In this document: positions 17,026 to 27,246 of the stretch, piece after piece | How positions within the stretch are numbered: position 1 is the stretch's first letter | Layout of the letters: each line of letters starts with the position of its first letter | From: Candidatus Puniceispirillum marinum IMCC1322 | Lineage (GTDB): Bacteria > Pseudomonadota > Alphaproteobacteria > Puniceispirillales > Puniceispirillaceae | Length of the DNA: 64,000 bases | Direction of reading: 5' to 3' | Assembly (NCBI RefSeq): GCF_000024465.1 | Contig: NC_014010.1 | Location: 2,145,001 to 2,209,000 of the forward strand | The notes under the pieces: generated by a model | What the model was told of the DNA's origin: nothing | The model's input: only the letters and a program-made list of their open reading frames with translations | The model's database searches: none | Position numbers and translations under genes: made by a program

Positions 17026-18121
17026 TCAGCGCCAAAAGATTTTCTTCGTGATTCCGAATATGAACGCTGGTGGTGCCGAACGTGTTGCCTTGACGTTATT
17101 ACAGCATCTGGATCGCCGTGATTTTAGCTATACGCTTGTCGTACTGGATGATGGTAACGGCGCATTTATTGATCGGGTTCCGGATGATGTTCGCTTAATA
17201 ACGCTTGGCAAGAAGCGTGTTCGCGCGGCTTTATTTGCACTTATACGGCTGGTCTGGAAAGAACGGCCAGCATTGATTTTTTCCAACCTTAGCCATCTTA
17301 ATCTAATGCTTGCCATGCTCCGGTTTATGTTTCCACGCGATTGCGCATTGGTAGTTCGTGAAAGTAGCACAATTTCTAAAAATATATTGTTGTTTCGGGC
17401 ATCTAGAGTTTGGCTATATTTGTACAAACTATTTTACGGCAATGTAGATGTTATGATCTGTGAAAGTGTCGATATGAAAGATGACTTGACAAGAACCTGC
17501 TCTTTTCCTGTTAGCAAATGCACAATCATTCCAAATCCTGTCGATATTTTATGGATAAATGAACAGGCGTCTTTAAATATTTCAGAAAGACAACAAAAGC
17601 TAACATTGGTTGCTTGCGGTCAACTTTATTATACAAAAGGATTTGATCTTTTGCTTGATGCATTGGCACTGGCAAAACTTGTTGATTTTGAATTATGGAT
17701 TATTGGCGAAGGAGCGTTGCGTACCGCTTTAGTCCAAAAGGCTATAGCACTTGGCCTGAAAGAAAACGTGAAGTTTCTTGGATTTCAAAAAAATCCTTAT
17801 CCCTTCTTTAACCAAGCTGATGCCCTTGTTTTATCATCACGTCATGAAGGAATGCCAAATGTAGTTTTTGAAGCTGTATCCCTTGGTACACCTATCATTG
17901 CCACACCGGCATCTGGTGGTCTGGTTAGTTTTTTAAATACGATTGATGGCTGCATTGTATGTTCAGATATAACTGCTCAAAGTCTTGCAAATGCTCTGAG
18001 AGAATTCGCCGCAACTGACACAAAGATACGAATTTCAGATGGAGCCATCAACTATTTAGCTGCTCCAATAATTAGTCGGCAACACGAAGCTGAATTCCGC
18101 AAGGTCTTGGCATGCGACTGA
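17018..18121 (+). CDS. Glycosyltransferase family 4 (GT-B)
   Basis: 367 residues. The N-terminal block is PNMNAGGAERVALTLLQH (13-30), typical of GT4 enzymes. The donor domain begins near LTLVACGQLYYTKGFDLLLD and contains SSRHEGMPNVVFEAVSLGTP with the E-x7-E nucleotide-sugar motif. It is a retaining transferase acting on lipid-linked repeat units in the cytoplasm; the sugar is unknown. It overlaps both the preceding GT2 gene (8 bp) and the following GT4 gene (10 bp). Confidence 0.85.
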   Translation: MTDQRQKIFFVIPNMNAGGAERVALTLLQHLDRRDFSYTLVVLDDGNGAFIDRVPDDVRLITLGKKRVRAALFALIRLVWKERPALIFSNLSHLNLMLAMLRFMFPRDCALVVRESSTISKNILLFRASRVWLYLYKLFYGNVDVMICESVDMKDDLTRTCSFPVSKCTIIPNPVDILWINEQASLNISERQQKLTLVACGQLYYTKGFDLLLDALALAKLVDFELWIIGEGALRTALVQKAIALGLKENVKFLGFQKNPYPFFNQADALVLSSRHEGMPNVVFEAVSLGTPIIATPASGGLVSFLNTIDGCIVCSDITAQSLANALREFAATDTKIRISDGAINYLAAPIISRQHEAEFRKVLACD

Positions 18122-19254
18122 TGTTCGTTATTACCGGACTTGGTGTTGGCGGCGCCGAATCCATGCTGGTTAAATTACTTGGCCAGAAATCATTTGCCGA
18201 TGATGAAATTATGGTGGTCAGTTTGCTTGGGTCTGGCGCCCGGTCAGCCGAAGTGATTGAACTTGGCCATCGGCTTGAGCATCTGGGGATTAGACGATCA
18301 GTTTCTTCATGGTGGCGTATTTTCGGTCTTTATCGTTTTATCCGATCCTTTAAACCCGATTTGATACATAGCTGGATGTATCATGCCGATCTAGTTGCAG
18401 GCATTATGGGCAAGTTGGCGGGTGTTCACCACATAATCTGGAGCATTCGCCAAAGCAATCTGGCGCGTGATTACAATAAGAGATCAACTTTGCTGATTGT
18501 TAAAGCCTGTGCGTTTTTATCCCCATTTATCCCCCGTAAAATTCTCTCTAATTCAGCTGTAGCGCGCCAGTCTCATATTGAGACGGGTTACAAAGCCGAC
18601 AAAATTCATGTCATACCCAATGGCTTTGATCTTGAACGCTTTGCACCAGACAAAGCATTACGCTCAGCCTTTCGGACTAGGCATAACATTAATGAAACAA
18701 CACCCCTAGTTGGACTGGTGGCACGATTTGATCCGGTTAAAAATCATGCTGGTTTTTTTGAAGCTGCTCGGACTATTCATACGGCTATGCCAGATGTGCG
18801 CTTTGTGTTGGCTGGCACTGATATTAACGCCGAAAATCAGACATTAATGGCAATGATTGAAAAAGCCGGATTACGGCAACAGACATATCTTCTTGGCGCG
18901 CAAAATGATATTGCATCGATTATGAACGGTATTGATGTGTTATTATCAAGTTCGGACGGTGAAGCATTTCCAAACGTGCTTGGCGAAGCGATGGCATGTG
19001 GCACCCCTTGCATTGCTACTGACGTAGGCGATTGTAAAACCATTATCGCTGACACAGGCAAGGTTGTCGCGGCAGGTGATATGGATGCGCTGGCCAAAGC
19101 CACCATCGAACTGTTATCGCTCACGGATAAAAACAGATCAATATTAGATAGAAATGCACGTATGCGGATTGAGTCACATTACGAAATTGGCAAAATAGCT
19201 TCTGATTTTCGGGCGTGTTATTTACAAATTCACGAAAGTGCGAAACTGGATTGA
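18112..19254 (+). CDS. Glycosyltransferase family 4 (GT-B)
   Basis: 380 residues. [20 protein letters not shown] at the N-terminus is the glycine-rich acceptor-domain loop. [16 protein letters not shown] marks the domain junction, [18 protein letters not shown] starts the donor domain, and [20 protein letters not shown] carries the E-x7-E donor motif. The gene is moderately diverged from the preceding GT4. It is followed by fcl with only 2 bp between, so it belongs to the fucose-containing polysaccharide unit and could be a fucosyl or hexosyl transferase (inference). Confidence 0.85.
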   Translation: MRLMFVITGLGVGGAESMLVKLLGQKSFADDEIMVVSLLGSGARSAEVIELGHRLEHLGIRRSVSSWWRIFGLYRFIRSFKPDLIHSWMYHADLVAGIMGKLAGVHHIIWSIRQSNLARDYNKRSTLLIVKACAFLSPFIPRKILSNSAVARQSHIETGYKADKIHVIPNGFDLERFAPDKALRSAFRTRHNINETTPLVGLVARFDPVKNHAGFFEAARTIHTAMPDVRFVLAGTDINAENQTLMAMIEKAGLRQQTYLLGAQNDIASIMNGIDVLLSSSDGEAFPNVLGEAMACGTPCIATDVGDCKTIIADTGKVVAAGDMDALAKATIELLSLTDKNRSILDRNARMRIESHYEIGKIASDFRACYLQIHESAKLD

Positions 19255-19256
19255 TT

Positions 19257-20234
19257 ATGACTGAAAATGCCAAAATATTTGTTGCTGGTCATAATGGTAT
19301 GGTTGGTAGTTCGATAATCCGCCAGCTTACTGCTACTGGACATGGCAAGGACAGGATCATAACCCGTAATCGTGCAGACCTTGATTTAACCAATCAGGCT
19401 GATGTGCGTGCATTCTTTGAGGCTGAATTGCCGGATCAAGTCTATCTGGCGGCAGCAAAAGTGGGCGGTATATATGCCAATAATACATGGCCGGCAGATT
19501 TTATTTATCAAAACCTGATGATAGAAGCGAATGTGATAGACGCCGCATTTCGCGTGGGCGTTAAACGGTTATTGTTTTTAGGTTCAAGTTGTATTTATCC
19601 TAAACTGGCACCACAGCCGATGCAGGAAAATGTCCTGTTATCTGGTTCATTAGAGCCAACGAACGAGCCTTACGCCATTGCCAAAATTGCGGGCATCAAA
19701 CTTTGCGAAAGTTATAATCGGCAATATGGAGCTTCACACGGCATTGACTATCGCAGTGTCATGCCGACTAATCTTTATGGGCCAGGTGATAATTATGACC
19801 CGATGGGTAGCCATGTTGTTCCCGCTTTGATTGGTAGGTTTCACGAGGCCAAAATCAATCGCGATAGTGAAATTTTTATTTGGGGTAGCGGTAAACAGAA
19901 GCGCGAATTTCTGTTCGTAGATGATATGGCATCAGCCTGCATTCATGTCATGAATGCAGATAAAAATGCCTATGATGACTGCACCGAGCCAATGCTGTCA
20001 CACATCAATGTTGGTGTTGGTCATGACATTTCAATCGCCGAGCTTGCCCAAACAATTGCTAAGATTGTTGGTTACGAAGGTCGTATCAGTTACGATATAG
20101 ACAAGCCCGATGGGCCACCACGTAAACTGATCGATAGTTCGCTAATCCAGAGGTTAGGTTGGACGCCCAAAATAAATTTGGTTGATGGCCTACAACGCGC
20201 GTATAAAGATTTCTTAACACGACAACCTGCCTAG
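19257..20234 (+). CDS. fcl: GDP-L-fucose synthase
   Basis: 325 residues from the ATG at 19257. The NADP loop is [14 protein letters not shown]. The catalytic residues lie in [19 protein letters not shown] and [15 protein letters not shown] (Tyr-x3-Lys), and [20 protein letters not shown] is diagnostic for GDP-fucose synthases. It epimerises and reduces GDP-4-keto-6-deoxymannose to GDP-L-fucose. It works directly with Gmd, encoded 31 bp downstream, and with ManC at 27.2 kb. The order fcl-gmd is the reverse of the usual gmd-fcl order. Confidence 0.93.
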   Translation: MTENAKIFVAGHNGMVGSSIIRQLTATGHGKDRIITRNRADLDLTNQADVRAFFEAELPDQVYLAAAKVGGIYANNTWPADFIYQNLMIEANVIDAAFRVGVKRLLFLGSSCIYPKLAPQPMQENVLLSGSLEPTNEPYAIAKIAGIKLCESYNRQYGASHGIDYRSVMPTNLYGPGDNYDPMGSHVVPALIGRFHEAKINRDSEIFIWGSGKQKREFLFVDDMASACIHVMNADKNAYDDCTEPMLSHINVGVGHDISIAELAQTIAKIVGYEGRISYDIDKPDGPPRKLIDSSLIQRLGWTPKINLVDGLQRAYKDFLTRQPA

Positions 20235-20265
20235 TTCTGACAGCAAATGATGCCAAAGGTTTAAA

Positions 20266-21384
20266 ATGACCAGAGTGATAAAAAAAACAGCATTGATTAC
20301 GGGCGTTACTGGTCAGGATGGTGCTTATCTTGCTGAGTTTCTATTATCAAAAAACTATATCGTTCATGGTATGAAACGCAGATCAAGCTTGTTTAATACG
20401 GATAGGATTGATCACCTCTATAAAGATCAGCATGAAAATGATGTGAATTTTTTTCTGCATCATGGCGATATGACTGATAGCTCAAGCCTGACGAGTATTA
20501 TCCAGAAAACACAACCTGACGAAATTTATAATCTGGCAGCGCAAAGTCACGTTGCGGTCAGTTTTGAAATGCCTGAATATACCGCTAATTCAGATGCGCT
20601 TGGCACATTACGTATACTCGAAGCTATACGAATGCTGGGCATGGAAAAGAAAACCAGGTTTTACCAAGCATCAACGTCTGAGCTGTATGGGTTAGTGCAG
20701 GAAACCCCGCAAAGTGAAACCACACCATTTTATCCAAGAAGCCCTTATGCAGTGGCAAAACTCTATGCCTATTGGATCACTGTTAATTATCGTGAGGCCT
20801 ATGGAATGTATGCTTGTAACGGCATTTTGTTCAATCACGAAAGTCCTATTCGCGGTGAAACATTCGTAACACGTAAAATCACCCGTGCGCTAGCGCGTAT
20901 AAAGCTTGGTTTGCAGGATTGTCTCTATCTCGGGAATCTGAATGCCATGCGCGATTGGGGACATGCGCGCGATTATGTTGAAATGCAGTGGTTAATGCTC
21001 CAACAAGATACAGCAGAAGATTTCGTGATTGCTACGGGGGTCCAACATAGTGTTCGCGATTTTGTAAATATAGCAGCTACAGAACTTGATATGGATATTG
21101 AATGGCAAGGCAATGGTGTTGATGAAGTTGCATATTTGAAAAATAGTGATCATGCCAGTTCAGAGAACAAACCTATCGTCGCTATTGACCCTCAATATTA
21201 CCGTCCTACTGAAGTCGAAACCCTAAAGGGTGATGCAACCAAGGCACGTGAAAAATTAGGCTGGATTCCAAAAACAAGCTTTAATGAATTAGTGCAGGAA
21301 ATGGCGACAGAAGATCTGGTTGCAGCAAAAGGAAATGCCTTGCTAGAAAACAGAGGCTTTAAAACCGTTAATAATGCCGAGTAG
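20266..21384 (+). CDS. gmd: GDP-mannose 4,6-dehydratase
   Basis: 372 residues. [20 protein letters not shown] is the NADP-binding start, followed by [19 protein letters not shown]. The catalytic blocks are [37 protein letters not shown] and [17 protein letters not shown], all characteristic of Gmd. It converts GDP-mannose to GDP-4-keto-6-deoxy-D-mannose, the substrate of Fcl (or of Rmd for rhamnose, not seen here). There is a run of eight A near the fourth to seventh codons, but the frame is intact. Confidence 0.95.
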   Translation: MTRVIKKTALITGVTGQDGAYLAEFLLSKNYIVHGMKRRSSLFNTDRIDHLYKDQHENDVNFFLHHGDMTDSSSLTSIIQKTQPDEIYNLAAQSHVAVSFEMPEYTANSDALGTLRILEAIRMLGMEKKTRFYQASTSELYGLVQETPQSETTPFYPRSPYAVAKLYAYWITVNYREAYGMYACNGILFNHESPIRGETFVTRKITRALARIKLGLQDCLYLGNLNAMRDWGHARDYVEMQWLMLQQDTAEDFVIATGVQHSVRDFVNIAATELDMDIEWQGNGVDEVAYLKNSDHASSENKPIVAIDPQYYRPTEVETLKGDATKAREKLGWIPKTSFNELVQEMATEDLVAAKGNALLENRGFKTVNNAE

Positions 21385-21452
21385 GCTAGCATTTTGGTTT
21401 TAAATCCCATCCTCAACTTAAACATGAATCTAACTAAAGTTATATCAGCCTG

Positions 21453-23414
21453 ATGTGTGGTATTGCCGGATTTTTTGACCAGAAGGGTTTTGATGCCACT
21501 GCTGGGACGCAGCTTGCCAAAGATATGGCAAAAGCAATTATCCATCGTGGGCCCGATGATGCCGGCGTTTGGGTTGATGATGCCGCTGGAATAGCGCTCG
21601 CGCATAGACGCCTTTCGATTGTTGATCTGTCTGCCGCTGGGCATCAACCAATGTTGTCAGCATCCGGTCGCTACGTGCTTGCGTATAATGGGGAAATTTA
21701 CAATCATACAGAATTACGAAACGCATTAGAGGCGTCAGGTAAAGGATACGACTGGCGTGGGCACTCAGACACCGAAACGGCGCTTGCCTGTATCGAGGCC
21801 TATGGGCTGGAAGCAGCCTTGCAGCAATTCGTTGGTATGTTTGCGCTTGCCCTCTGGGATAAGCAGGAAAAAGCATTATACCTAGCGCGTGATCGCATTG
21901 GCGAAAAGCCACTTTATTTTGGTCGTCATAACAACATCTGGCTATTTGGATCAGAGCTAAAGGCGCTTCGCGTCCATCACGAATTTACCTCTGCTATTAA
22001 CCGTGATGCTTTATGCCTTTATCTACGGCATAATTATATTCCAGCTCCATATTCGATTTACGATGGCATAGGTAAATTGCCGCCTGGATCATATGTCCGG
22101 CTGGACGCGCATACAATTGATGCTGCTCCCGTTCCTTTTTGGACACTTGATGATAAGGTCTCTAATGGCAAGGCTAATGCTTTTGATGGTTCTGAAGCTG
22201 AGGCGCTTGATCATCTGGATAAAGTACTTTCCCGTGCGGTCAGGTTGCAAATGCAAGCAGATGTCCCTTTGGGGGCGTTTCTGTCAGGTGGTGTTGACTC
22301 ATCACTAATCGTCGCGTTGATGGCCGAACAAAGCGAACGAAAAGTAAAATCTTTTTCAATAGGGTTTGAGGATGCGCAGTTTGATGAAGCGCCATTTGCT
22401 AGGGATGTGGCCAATCATATAGGCACAGACCATCATGAGCTTTACGTTACGGCACAGGAAACTTTGGACGTAATACCCAAGCTACCAATGCTTTATGATG
22501 AGCCATTCTCTGACTCATCACAGATACCAACTTTCCTAGTGTCACAAATTGCCCGCCAGCATGTTACCGTGTCACTTTCAGGCGATGCTGGCGACGAATT
22601 ATTTGGGGGTTACAATCGCTATACATGGGGGCGTTCTATCTGGAATAAGATGAACAAAGTACCTCATCCTTTGCGTTCGGCAATGGGAACCGGTATCGGT
22701 ATGCTGTCTCCCAAAGCATGGAATGCTATCATGGTGCCGCTAATGAATATGGTGCCACAAAAATATCAACAGAAAAATCCGGGGGATAAACTGCATAAGG
22801 CCGCAGGCATGTTTTCGGCCAAAGCACCCGAAGATATTTATAAATATCTGGTTTCGCACTGGCCTGATCCGGCTGCGATTGTGCTTGGCGGGACTGAACC
22901 TCAAACTACCCTGACCTCATCACATGATGTGATGGATGATATGCCGTTCGAGGCGCGGATGATGTATCTTGATATGCTGAGTTATTTGCCAGACGATATT
23001 CTTGTAAAAGTTGATCGAGCCGCTATGGGTGTGTCGCTGGAAACGCGCGTTCCATTTCTGGATCACAATGTGGTTGAGGCCGCATGGCAGTTACCTATGA
23101 ATATGAAAATCCGTAATGGCACCGGTAAATGGTGCTTGCGAGAGCTTTTATATCGCCGGGTACCAAAACATCTTATTGAGCGGCCAAAGATGGGGTTTGG
23201 CGTGCCTCTCGATGCGTGGTTGCGAGGACCTTTGCGTGACTGGGCCGAACATCTGCTTGATGAAAAACGTTTGGCACAGGCCGGATTTTTTGACCCTGCC
23301 CCCATTCGCAAAAAATGGGACGAACATCTGTCAGGTGCCAGAAGCTGGCATTATTATATCTGGGATATTCTGATGTTCGAAGCATGGCGTGACGAACAAG
23401 GTGGATGTGGATAA
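21453..23414 (+). CDS. asnB: Asparagine synthase-type glutamine amidotransferase
   Basis: 653 residues. The N-terminal Ntn glutaminase starts at Cys2 (MCGIAGFF) with RRLSIVDLSAAGHQPM, LAYNGEIYNHTELR and RDRIGEKPLYFG. The synthetase domain has the PP-loop FLSGGVDSSLIVALMAEQ, SLSGDAGDELFGGYNRY and a C-terminal KMGFGVPLDAWLRGPL block. The basic reaction is glutamine-dependent amidation of a carboxylate through an adenylate. In polysaccharide loci such enzymes can amidate a uronic acid rather than aspartate. With TviB in the same locus this copy may make a hexosaminuronamide (inference); free asparagine synthesis remains possible. Confidence 0.85.
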   Translation: MCGIAGFFDQKGFDATAGTQLAKDMAKAIIHRGPDDAGVWVDDAAGIALAHRRLSIVDLSAAGHQPMLSASGRYVLAYNGEIYNHTELRNALEASGKGYDWRGHSDTETALACIEAYGLEAALQQFVGMFALALWDKQEKALYLARDRIGEKPLYFGRHNNIWLFGSELKALRVHHEFTSAINRDALCLYLRHNYIPAPYSIYDGIGKLPPGSYVRLDAHTIDAAPVPFWTLDDKVSNGKANAFDGSEAEALDHLDKVLSRAVRLQMQADVPLGAFLSGGVDSSLIVALMAEQSERKVKSFSIGFEDAQFDEAPFARDVANHIGTDHHELYVTAQETLDVIPKLPMLYDEPFSDSSQIPTFLVSQIARQHVTVSLSGDAGDELFGGYNRYTWGRSIWNKMNKVPHPLRSAMGTGIGMLSPKAWNAIMVPLMNMVPQKYQQKNPGDKLHKAAGMFSAKAPEDIYKYLVSHWPDPAAIVLGGTEPQTTLTSSHDVMDDMPFEARMMYLDMLSYLPDDILVKVDRAAMGVSLETRVPFLDHNVVEAAWQLPMNMKIRNGTGKWCLRELLYRRVPKHLIERPKMGFGVPLDAWLRGPLRDWAEHLLDEKRLAQAGFFDPAPIRKKWDEHLSGARSWHYYIWDILMFEAWRDEQGGCG

Positions 23415-24538
23415 TGTCCAAAAAGCGTGTGTTGTTCGTTATATCCGAAGACTGGGCATTTATCTCACACCGCCTGCATCTGGCTGATGCGGCAATTAAA
23501 GCGGGCTATGAAGTGGGATTGTTAACCCGCGTTACCATTTATGGTGACATGCTTGAAGCCAGAGGCATCAAATTATTTCACTGGGATCTTAACCGCGGTT
23601 CACTGAATCCTTTTGTCGCATTAGGCACTGTCTGGCAGGCGGCTAAACTGTTTCGGAGCTGGCAACCTAATCTTATTCATGCGGTGGCACAGAAACCAAT
23701 CCTATATGCCGGCATAGCGGGTAAGCTTGCCTATCACTGCCCACGGGTTAGTGCGATGGGGGGCATCGGTTTTATTTTCAGTTCACAATCCACAAAAGCA
23801 GGATTACTTCGCCCACTTATATCCCGTTTGCTTCGTTGGGCAATTAACGGCACCAGAACGCGGTTTATTCTGCAAAATGACGATGATATTGCTCTACTCA
23901 GGAAGCTAGGTGTTGCCAGGATTGAGACAGTAAGGCGTATTAAGGGATCAGGCGTTGAGATTGACGATTTCAAACCTAGTCCTCTGCCCAAAGGCACACC
24001 AATGGTAATCCTGCCGGCACGTCTATTATGGGATAAGGGCATCGCTGAATTTGTAAGAGTGGCAATGCGGATAAAGGCCAAAGGGATTGATGTCCGTTTT
24101 GTTCTAGTTGGCGACCCTGACCCTAACAACGCCGCTTCGATTCCAGAATATCAGGTGCAAGAATGGGTTGACAGTGAGGCTGTCGAACGCTGGGGACGAC
24201 GTGATGATATGCCCGATATCTATCCGCAATCATCAATCGTGTGTTTGCCATCCTATCGCGAAGGTCTACCCAAGGTATTGCTGGAAGGTGCCAGTTGTGC
24301 CAGGCCAGTTGTGGCTTTTGATGTGCCAGGATGCCGCGAAATTGTCCGTGATGGCATAAATGGATTTTTGGTACCATTTGGCGATGAAACGGCATTAGAA
24401 TTGGCGTTAATCAAGTTGATTCAAGACTCAAAATTATGTGCTGAGATGGGCAAAGCAGGACGTAAAATTGTCGAAGCTGAATTTTCACAAAACATCATCG
24501 CGGCTGAAACCTTTTCGGTATGGGACGAAGTTTTATAA
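23414..24538 (+). CDS. Glycosyltransferase family 4 (WbpL/PglA-like neighbourhood)
   Basis: 374 residues from the ATG at 23414, sharing one base with the asnB stop (TAATG). RVLFVISEDWAFISHRLHLA at the N-terminus and LIHAVAQKPILYAGIAG are typical of the GT4 subfamily found directly before small PglC-like transferases (PglA type). The donor region holds VILPARLLWDKGIAEFVRVA and LPSYREGLPKVLLEGASCAR with the E-x7-E motif, then RPVVAFDVPGCREIV. It likely adds the second sugar to the product of the next gene. It is translationally coupled to it (TAATG). Confidence 0.85.
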   Translation: MSKKRVLFVISEDWAFISHRLHLADAAIKAGYEVGLLTRVTIYGDMLEARGIKLFHWDLNRGSLNPFVALGTVWQAAKLFRSWQPNLIHAVAQKPILYAGIAGKLAYHCPRVSAMGGIGFIFSSQSTKAGLLRPLISRLLRWAINGTRTRFILQNDDDIALLRKLGVARIETVRRIKGSGVEIDDFKPSPLPKGTPMVILPARLLWDKGIAEFVRVAMRIKAKGIDVRFVLVGDPDPNNAASIPEYQVQEWVDSEAVERWGRRDDMPDIYPQSSIVCLPSYREGLPKVLLEGASCARPVVAFDVPGCREIVRDGINGFLVPFGDETALELALIKLIQDSKLCAEMGKAGRKIVEAEFSQNIIAAETFSVWDEVL

Positions 24539-25101
24539 TGGTGAAGCGTAGCCTTGATATTCTTTTGTCATTAATCGCTGCGGCAATATTCATTATCCCC
24601 TGCCTGATCATTGCGATATTGATAAAAGCAACCTCACCGGGCCCAATATTTTACGTATCCAAGCGTGTTGGTCAGAATGGCAAGCTATTTACCATGCCAA
24701 AATTTCGTACCATGCGCACTGACACACCTGAACTCGCAACTGATAAATTAGGTGATCCAACGACCTATTTAACGCCGATTGGCGGTTTTCTGCGCAAAAC
24801 AAGTCTTGATGAGCTGCCGCAGATTATCTCCGTCTTGCTTGGGCATATGAGCCTTGTTGGGCCGCGACCTGCATTATTTAATCAGACTGATCTAATTACT
24901 CAACGACAGAAGCGCGGCATTGATAATTTACGACCTGGCATTACGGGCTGGGCACAAGTGAATGGCCGCGATGACATCGCGTCAGATATCAAGATTCAGT
25001 TAGATGCCGAATATATGGCACGGCAATCACTTTGGTTTGATATAAAAATTATGCTAATCACCATCTACGCAGTGGTTAGCCGAAAAGATATTTCGCATTG
25101 A
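24538..25101 (+). CDS. Small PglC-like phosphoglycosyltransferase (bacterial sugar transferase)
   Basis: 187 residues, the minimal catalytic size of monotopic PGTs. One N-terminal re-entrant hydrophobic helix is present ([20 protein letters not shown]). Motifs are [38 protein letters not shown] with the catalytic Asp-Glu pair, LVGPRPAL and [14 protein letters not shown]. It moves a sugar-1-phosphate from a UDP-sugar to undecaprenyl phosphate and so begins a repeat unit. Together with the WecA-like gene at 7.1 kb this makes two initiating enzymes of unrelated folds in one locus. Confidence 0.9.
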   Translation: MVKRSLDILLSLIAAAIFIIPCLIIAILIKATSPGPIFYVSKRVGQNGKLFTMPKFRTMRTDTPELATDKLGDPTTYLTPIGGFLRKTSLDELPQIISVLLGHMSLVGPRPALFNQTDLITQRQKRGIDNLRPGITGWAQVNGRDDIASDIKIQLDAEYMARQSLWFDIKIMLITIYAVVSRKDISH

Positions 25102-25149
25102 TCTTTTGTCACGATAAATTTCACAAACAGTATTATAACTTTAATATCC

Positions 25150-27072
25150 ATGGAAAATAACCTTCGACTTCATATTCTGGCTTTGCCACGCTTTACCAAG
25201 CGGCTTGTCGTCATGCTTGTTGATGCGCTTTTGGCTGTCATGTCAGTATGGATAGCTTTCTATTTGCGCGTGGGAGAATTTCTGTCGTTATTCACCCAAA
25301 GTGCCGAACATTTTCCTCCTAGCGCTGTTATCGGTGCCGTATGTTTGTCTATTCCAATTTTCATGGCTATGGGGCTATATCGAACAGTTTTCCGTTATTC
25401 AGGTGGATCTGCGTTGATTGCTGTTGGGCAAGCCTGCGCTTTTTATAGCTTGGTATATATAACAATCTTCACTGCAATAGGTATCAGCGGTGTCCCTAGA
25501 ACTGTTGGGATAATTCAGCCATTAATATTGTTTATTCTGATAGCCGGTTCGCGCGTGAGCGCGCGTTTATGGCTTGGTGGATTGTATGATGAACAATTAA
25601 AGCAAAATAAAGTTAAGCGTTCTCTGATTTATGGTGCGGGGGTAGCCGGACGCGAGTTGGCAGCGGCTCTTGCGCATAATGTTGAGATTAAGATCGTAGG
25701 CTTTCTGGATGATGACAAAAGTTTACATGGACGTAAAATACGCGGCCTGAATGTATATGACCCCAACACTATCAGTAACATCAGCAAAAAAAAGAATATA
25801 AGCGAGGTTATGCTTGCAATGCCGAGTGTTGGCCGGCAAAGGCGTAATAAGATTTTATCTAAACTTCGTGGAGCTAATCTTGCGGTGCGGACGCTTCCAA
25901 GTTACTCGGATCTGGCTCAAGGGCGCGTAACAGTAAATGACATCCGGGAACTGTCTATTGATGACATTCTAGGCCGTGATATTGTCACGCCAGACCCCGA
26001 ATTAATGAGTGCTGATATTACAGATAAAGTGGTCTTGATAACAGGCGCTGGTGGTTCGATTGGTGGAGAATTGTGTAAACAAATAATCAAGCAAAAACCA
26101 TCAAAGCTTTTGCTTTTTGAACAAAGTGAATTTGCGCTTTATTCTATTTTGGGAAGTCTTGAAACAGCACTTCAAGAGAATATTTCCGATGCTAGCTGTG
26201 CGCTAGTGCCAATTCTTGGATCTGTCACTGACAAAGGACTATTGGAAACAACATTCAAAGAATATCAACCGCAGACAATATATCATGCCGCGGCTTATAA
26301 GCATGTGCCGCTTGTAGAGAGTAACCCACTTGTGGGCATTCAGAATAACGTATTTGGTACTTTACTTTGTGCCGAAGCTGCTATTGACGCTGGTGTCAAA
26401 AAATTTGTCCTGATTAGCACTGACAAGGCAGTCCGCCCAACTAATGTAATGGGCGCGAGCAAACGTATCGCCGAAATGATTTTACAGGCGCTTGCAGAAG
26501 AACAAGTCACGACAACATTTGCCATGGTTCGTTTTGGAAATGTTCTCGATTCTTCTGGGTCTGTTGTACCGCTATTCCGCGAACAGATAAAAGCAGGTGG
26601 TCCAGTAACAGTGACGCATAAGGATGTAACCCGCTACTTCATGACGATATCCGAAGCGGCACAACTGGTTATTCAGGCTGGTGCGATGACTCAAACCATA
26701 TCATCAAAAAAAAGTGCACCTCTATATTTATTGGATATGGGCTCACCGATAAAAATTTATGATCTGGCGAAGCGAATGATAGAATTGTCAGGGTTGAGTC
26801 TGATTTCTGACTCAATCGCAGATGGTGATATAGAAATAAATTTTATAGGTTTGAGATCAGGTGAAAAACTTTATGAGGAATTACTTATTGGTGACTCAGT
26901 AATGAGTACATCACATCCAAAAGTTAAGGTTGCCAATGAAGTGTTTTTGAGTTGGGGTACATTACGGGGTCATCTTGAACAACTTGAAACGTCGGTTGTT
27001 AACAGTGATCTCGATTTGCTTCATGCTATATTGGTTGCATTAGTGTCAGGGTATCAACCCAAATCAAATTAA
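25150..27072 (+). CDS. Membrane-bound UDP-GlcNAc 4,6-dehydratase (CapD/WbpM/PglF family)
   Basis: 640 residues, the full-length membrane form. Four hydrophobic segments lie in the first about 135 residues, followed by a nucleotide-binding domain (SLIYGAGVAGRELAAALAHN, then GFLDDDKSLHGRKI). A C-terminal SDR domain starts at VVLITGAGGSIGGELCKQII and contains YHAAAYKHVPLVE, FVLISTDKAVRPTNVMGASK and MVRFGNVLDSSGSVVPLF. It makes UDP-4-keto-6-deoxy-GlcNAc for sugars such as QuiNAc, FucNAc or bacillosamine. A partner aminotransferase or reductase is not in the window. Placed after the PglC-like gene, as in many glycosylation loci. Confidence 0.9.
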   Translation: MENNLRLHILALPRFTKRLVVMLVDALLAVMSVWIAFYLRVGEFLSLFTQSAEHFPPSAVIGAVCLSIPIFMAMGLYRTVFRYSGGSALIAVGQACAFYSLVYITIFTAIGISGVPRTVGIIQPLILFILIAGSRVSARLWLGGLYDEQLKQNKVKRSLIYGAGVAGRELAAALAHNVEIKIVGFLDDDKSLHGRKIRGLNVYDPNTISNISKKKNISEVMLAMPSVGRQRRNKILSKLRGANLAVRTLPSYSDLAQGRVTVNDIRELSIDDILGRDIVTPDPELMSADITDKVVLITGAGGSIGGELCKQIIKQKPSKLLLFEQSEFALYSILGSLETALQENISDASCALVPILGSVTDKGLLETTFKEYQPQTIYHAAAYKHVPLVESNPLVGIQNNVFGTLLCAEAAIDAGVKKFVLISTDKAVRPTNVMGASKRIAEMILQALAEEQVTTTFAMVRFGNVLDSSGSVVPLFREQIKAGGPVTVTHKDVTRYFMTISEAAQLVIQAGAMTQTISSKKSAPLYLLDMGSPIKIYDLAKRMIELSGLSLISDSIADGDIEINFIGLRSGEKLYEELLIGDSVMSTSHPKVKVANEVFLSWGTLRGHLEQLETSVVNSDLDLLHAILVALVSGYQPKSN

Positions 27073-27124
27073 CTATTTTCTGTAATAGTATAAAAGTTCT
27101 AATAATCAGCCTAGAATGTATCTG

Positions 27125-27164
27125 AATCAATAAGCGTAAAAGTAAAAATTCAGTTTTATTGATT
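27125..27164. repeat. Inverted repeat upstream of manC
   Basis: AATCAATAA (27125-27133) and TTATTGATT (27156-27164) form a perfect 9-bp inverted repeat with a 22-nt spacer in the AT-rich 153-bp gap between capD and manC. It could be an operator or a weak AT-rich hairpin. No T-tract follows, so termination is unlikely. The rest of the gap holds only AT-rich promoter-like sequence. Confidence 0.4.
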
Positions 27165-27246
27165 GTCGAGTAGGATGCTGAGTTGTATTTAATGTTTAAA
27201 TTTTACCTTTATATTTTAACTATTAATGAGAGAATTGAATAAAATT

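Noticed and set aside
20266-20300. Frameshift at the A-run near the gmd start
   Set aside because: The frame continues directly into the conserved NADP-binding loop.
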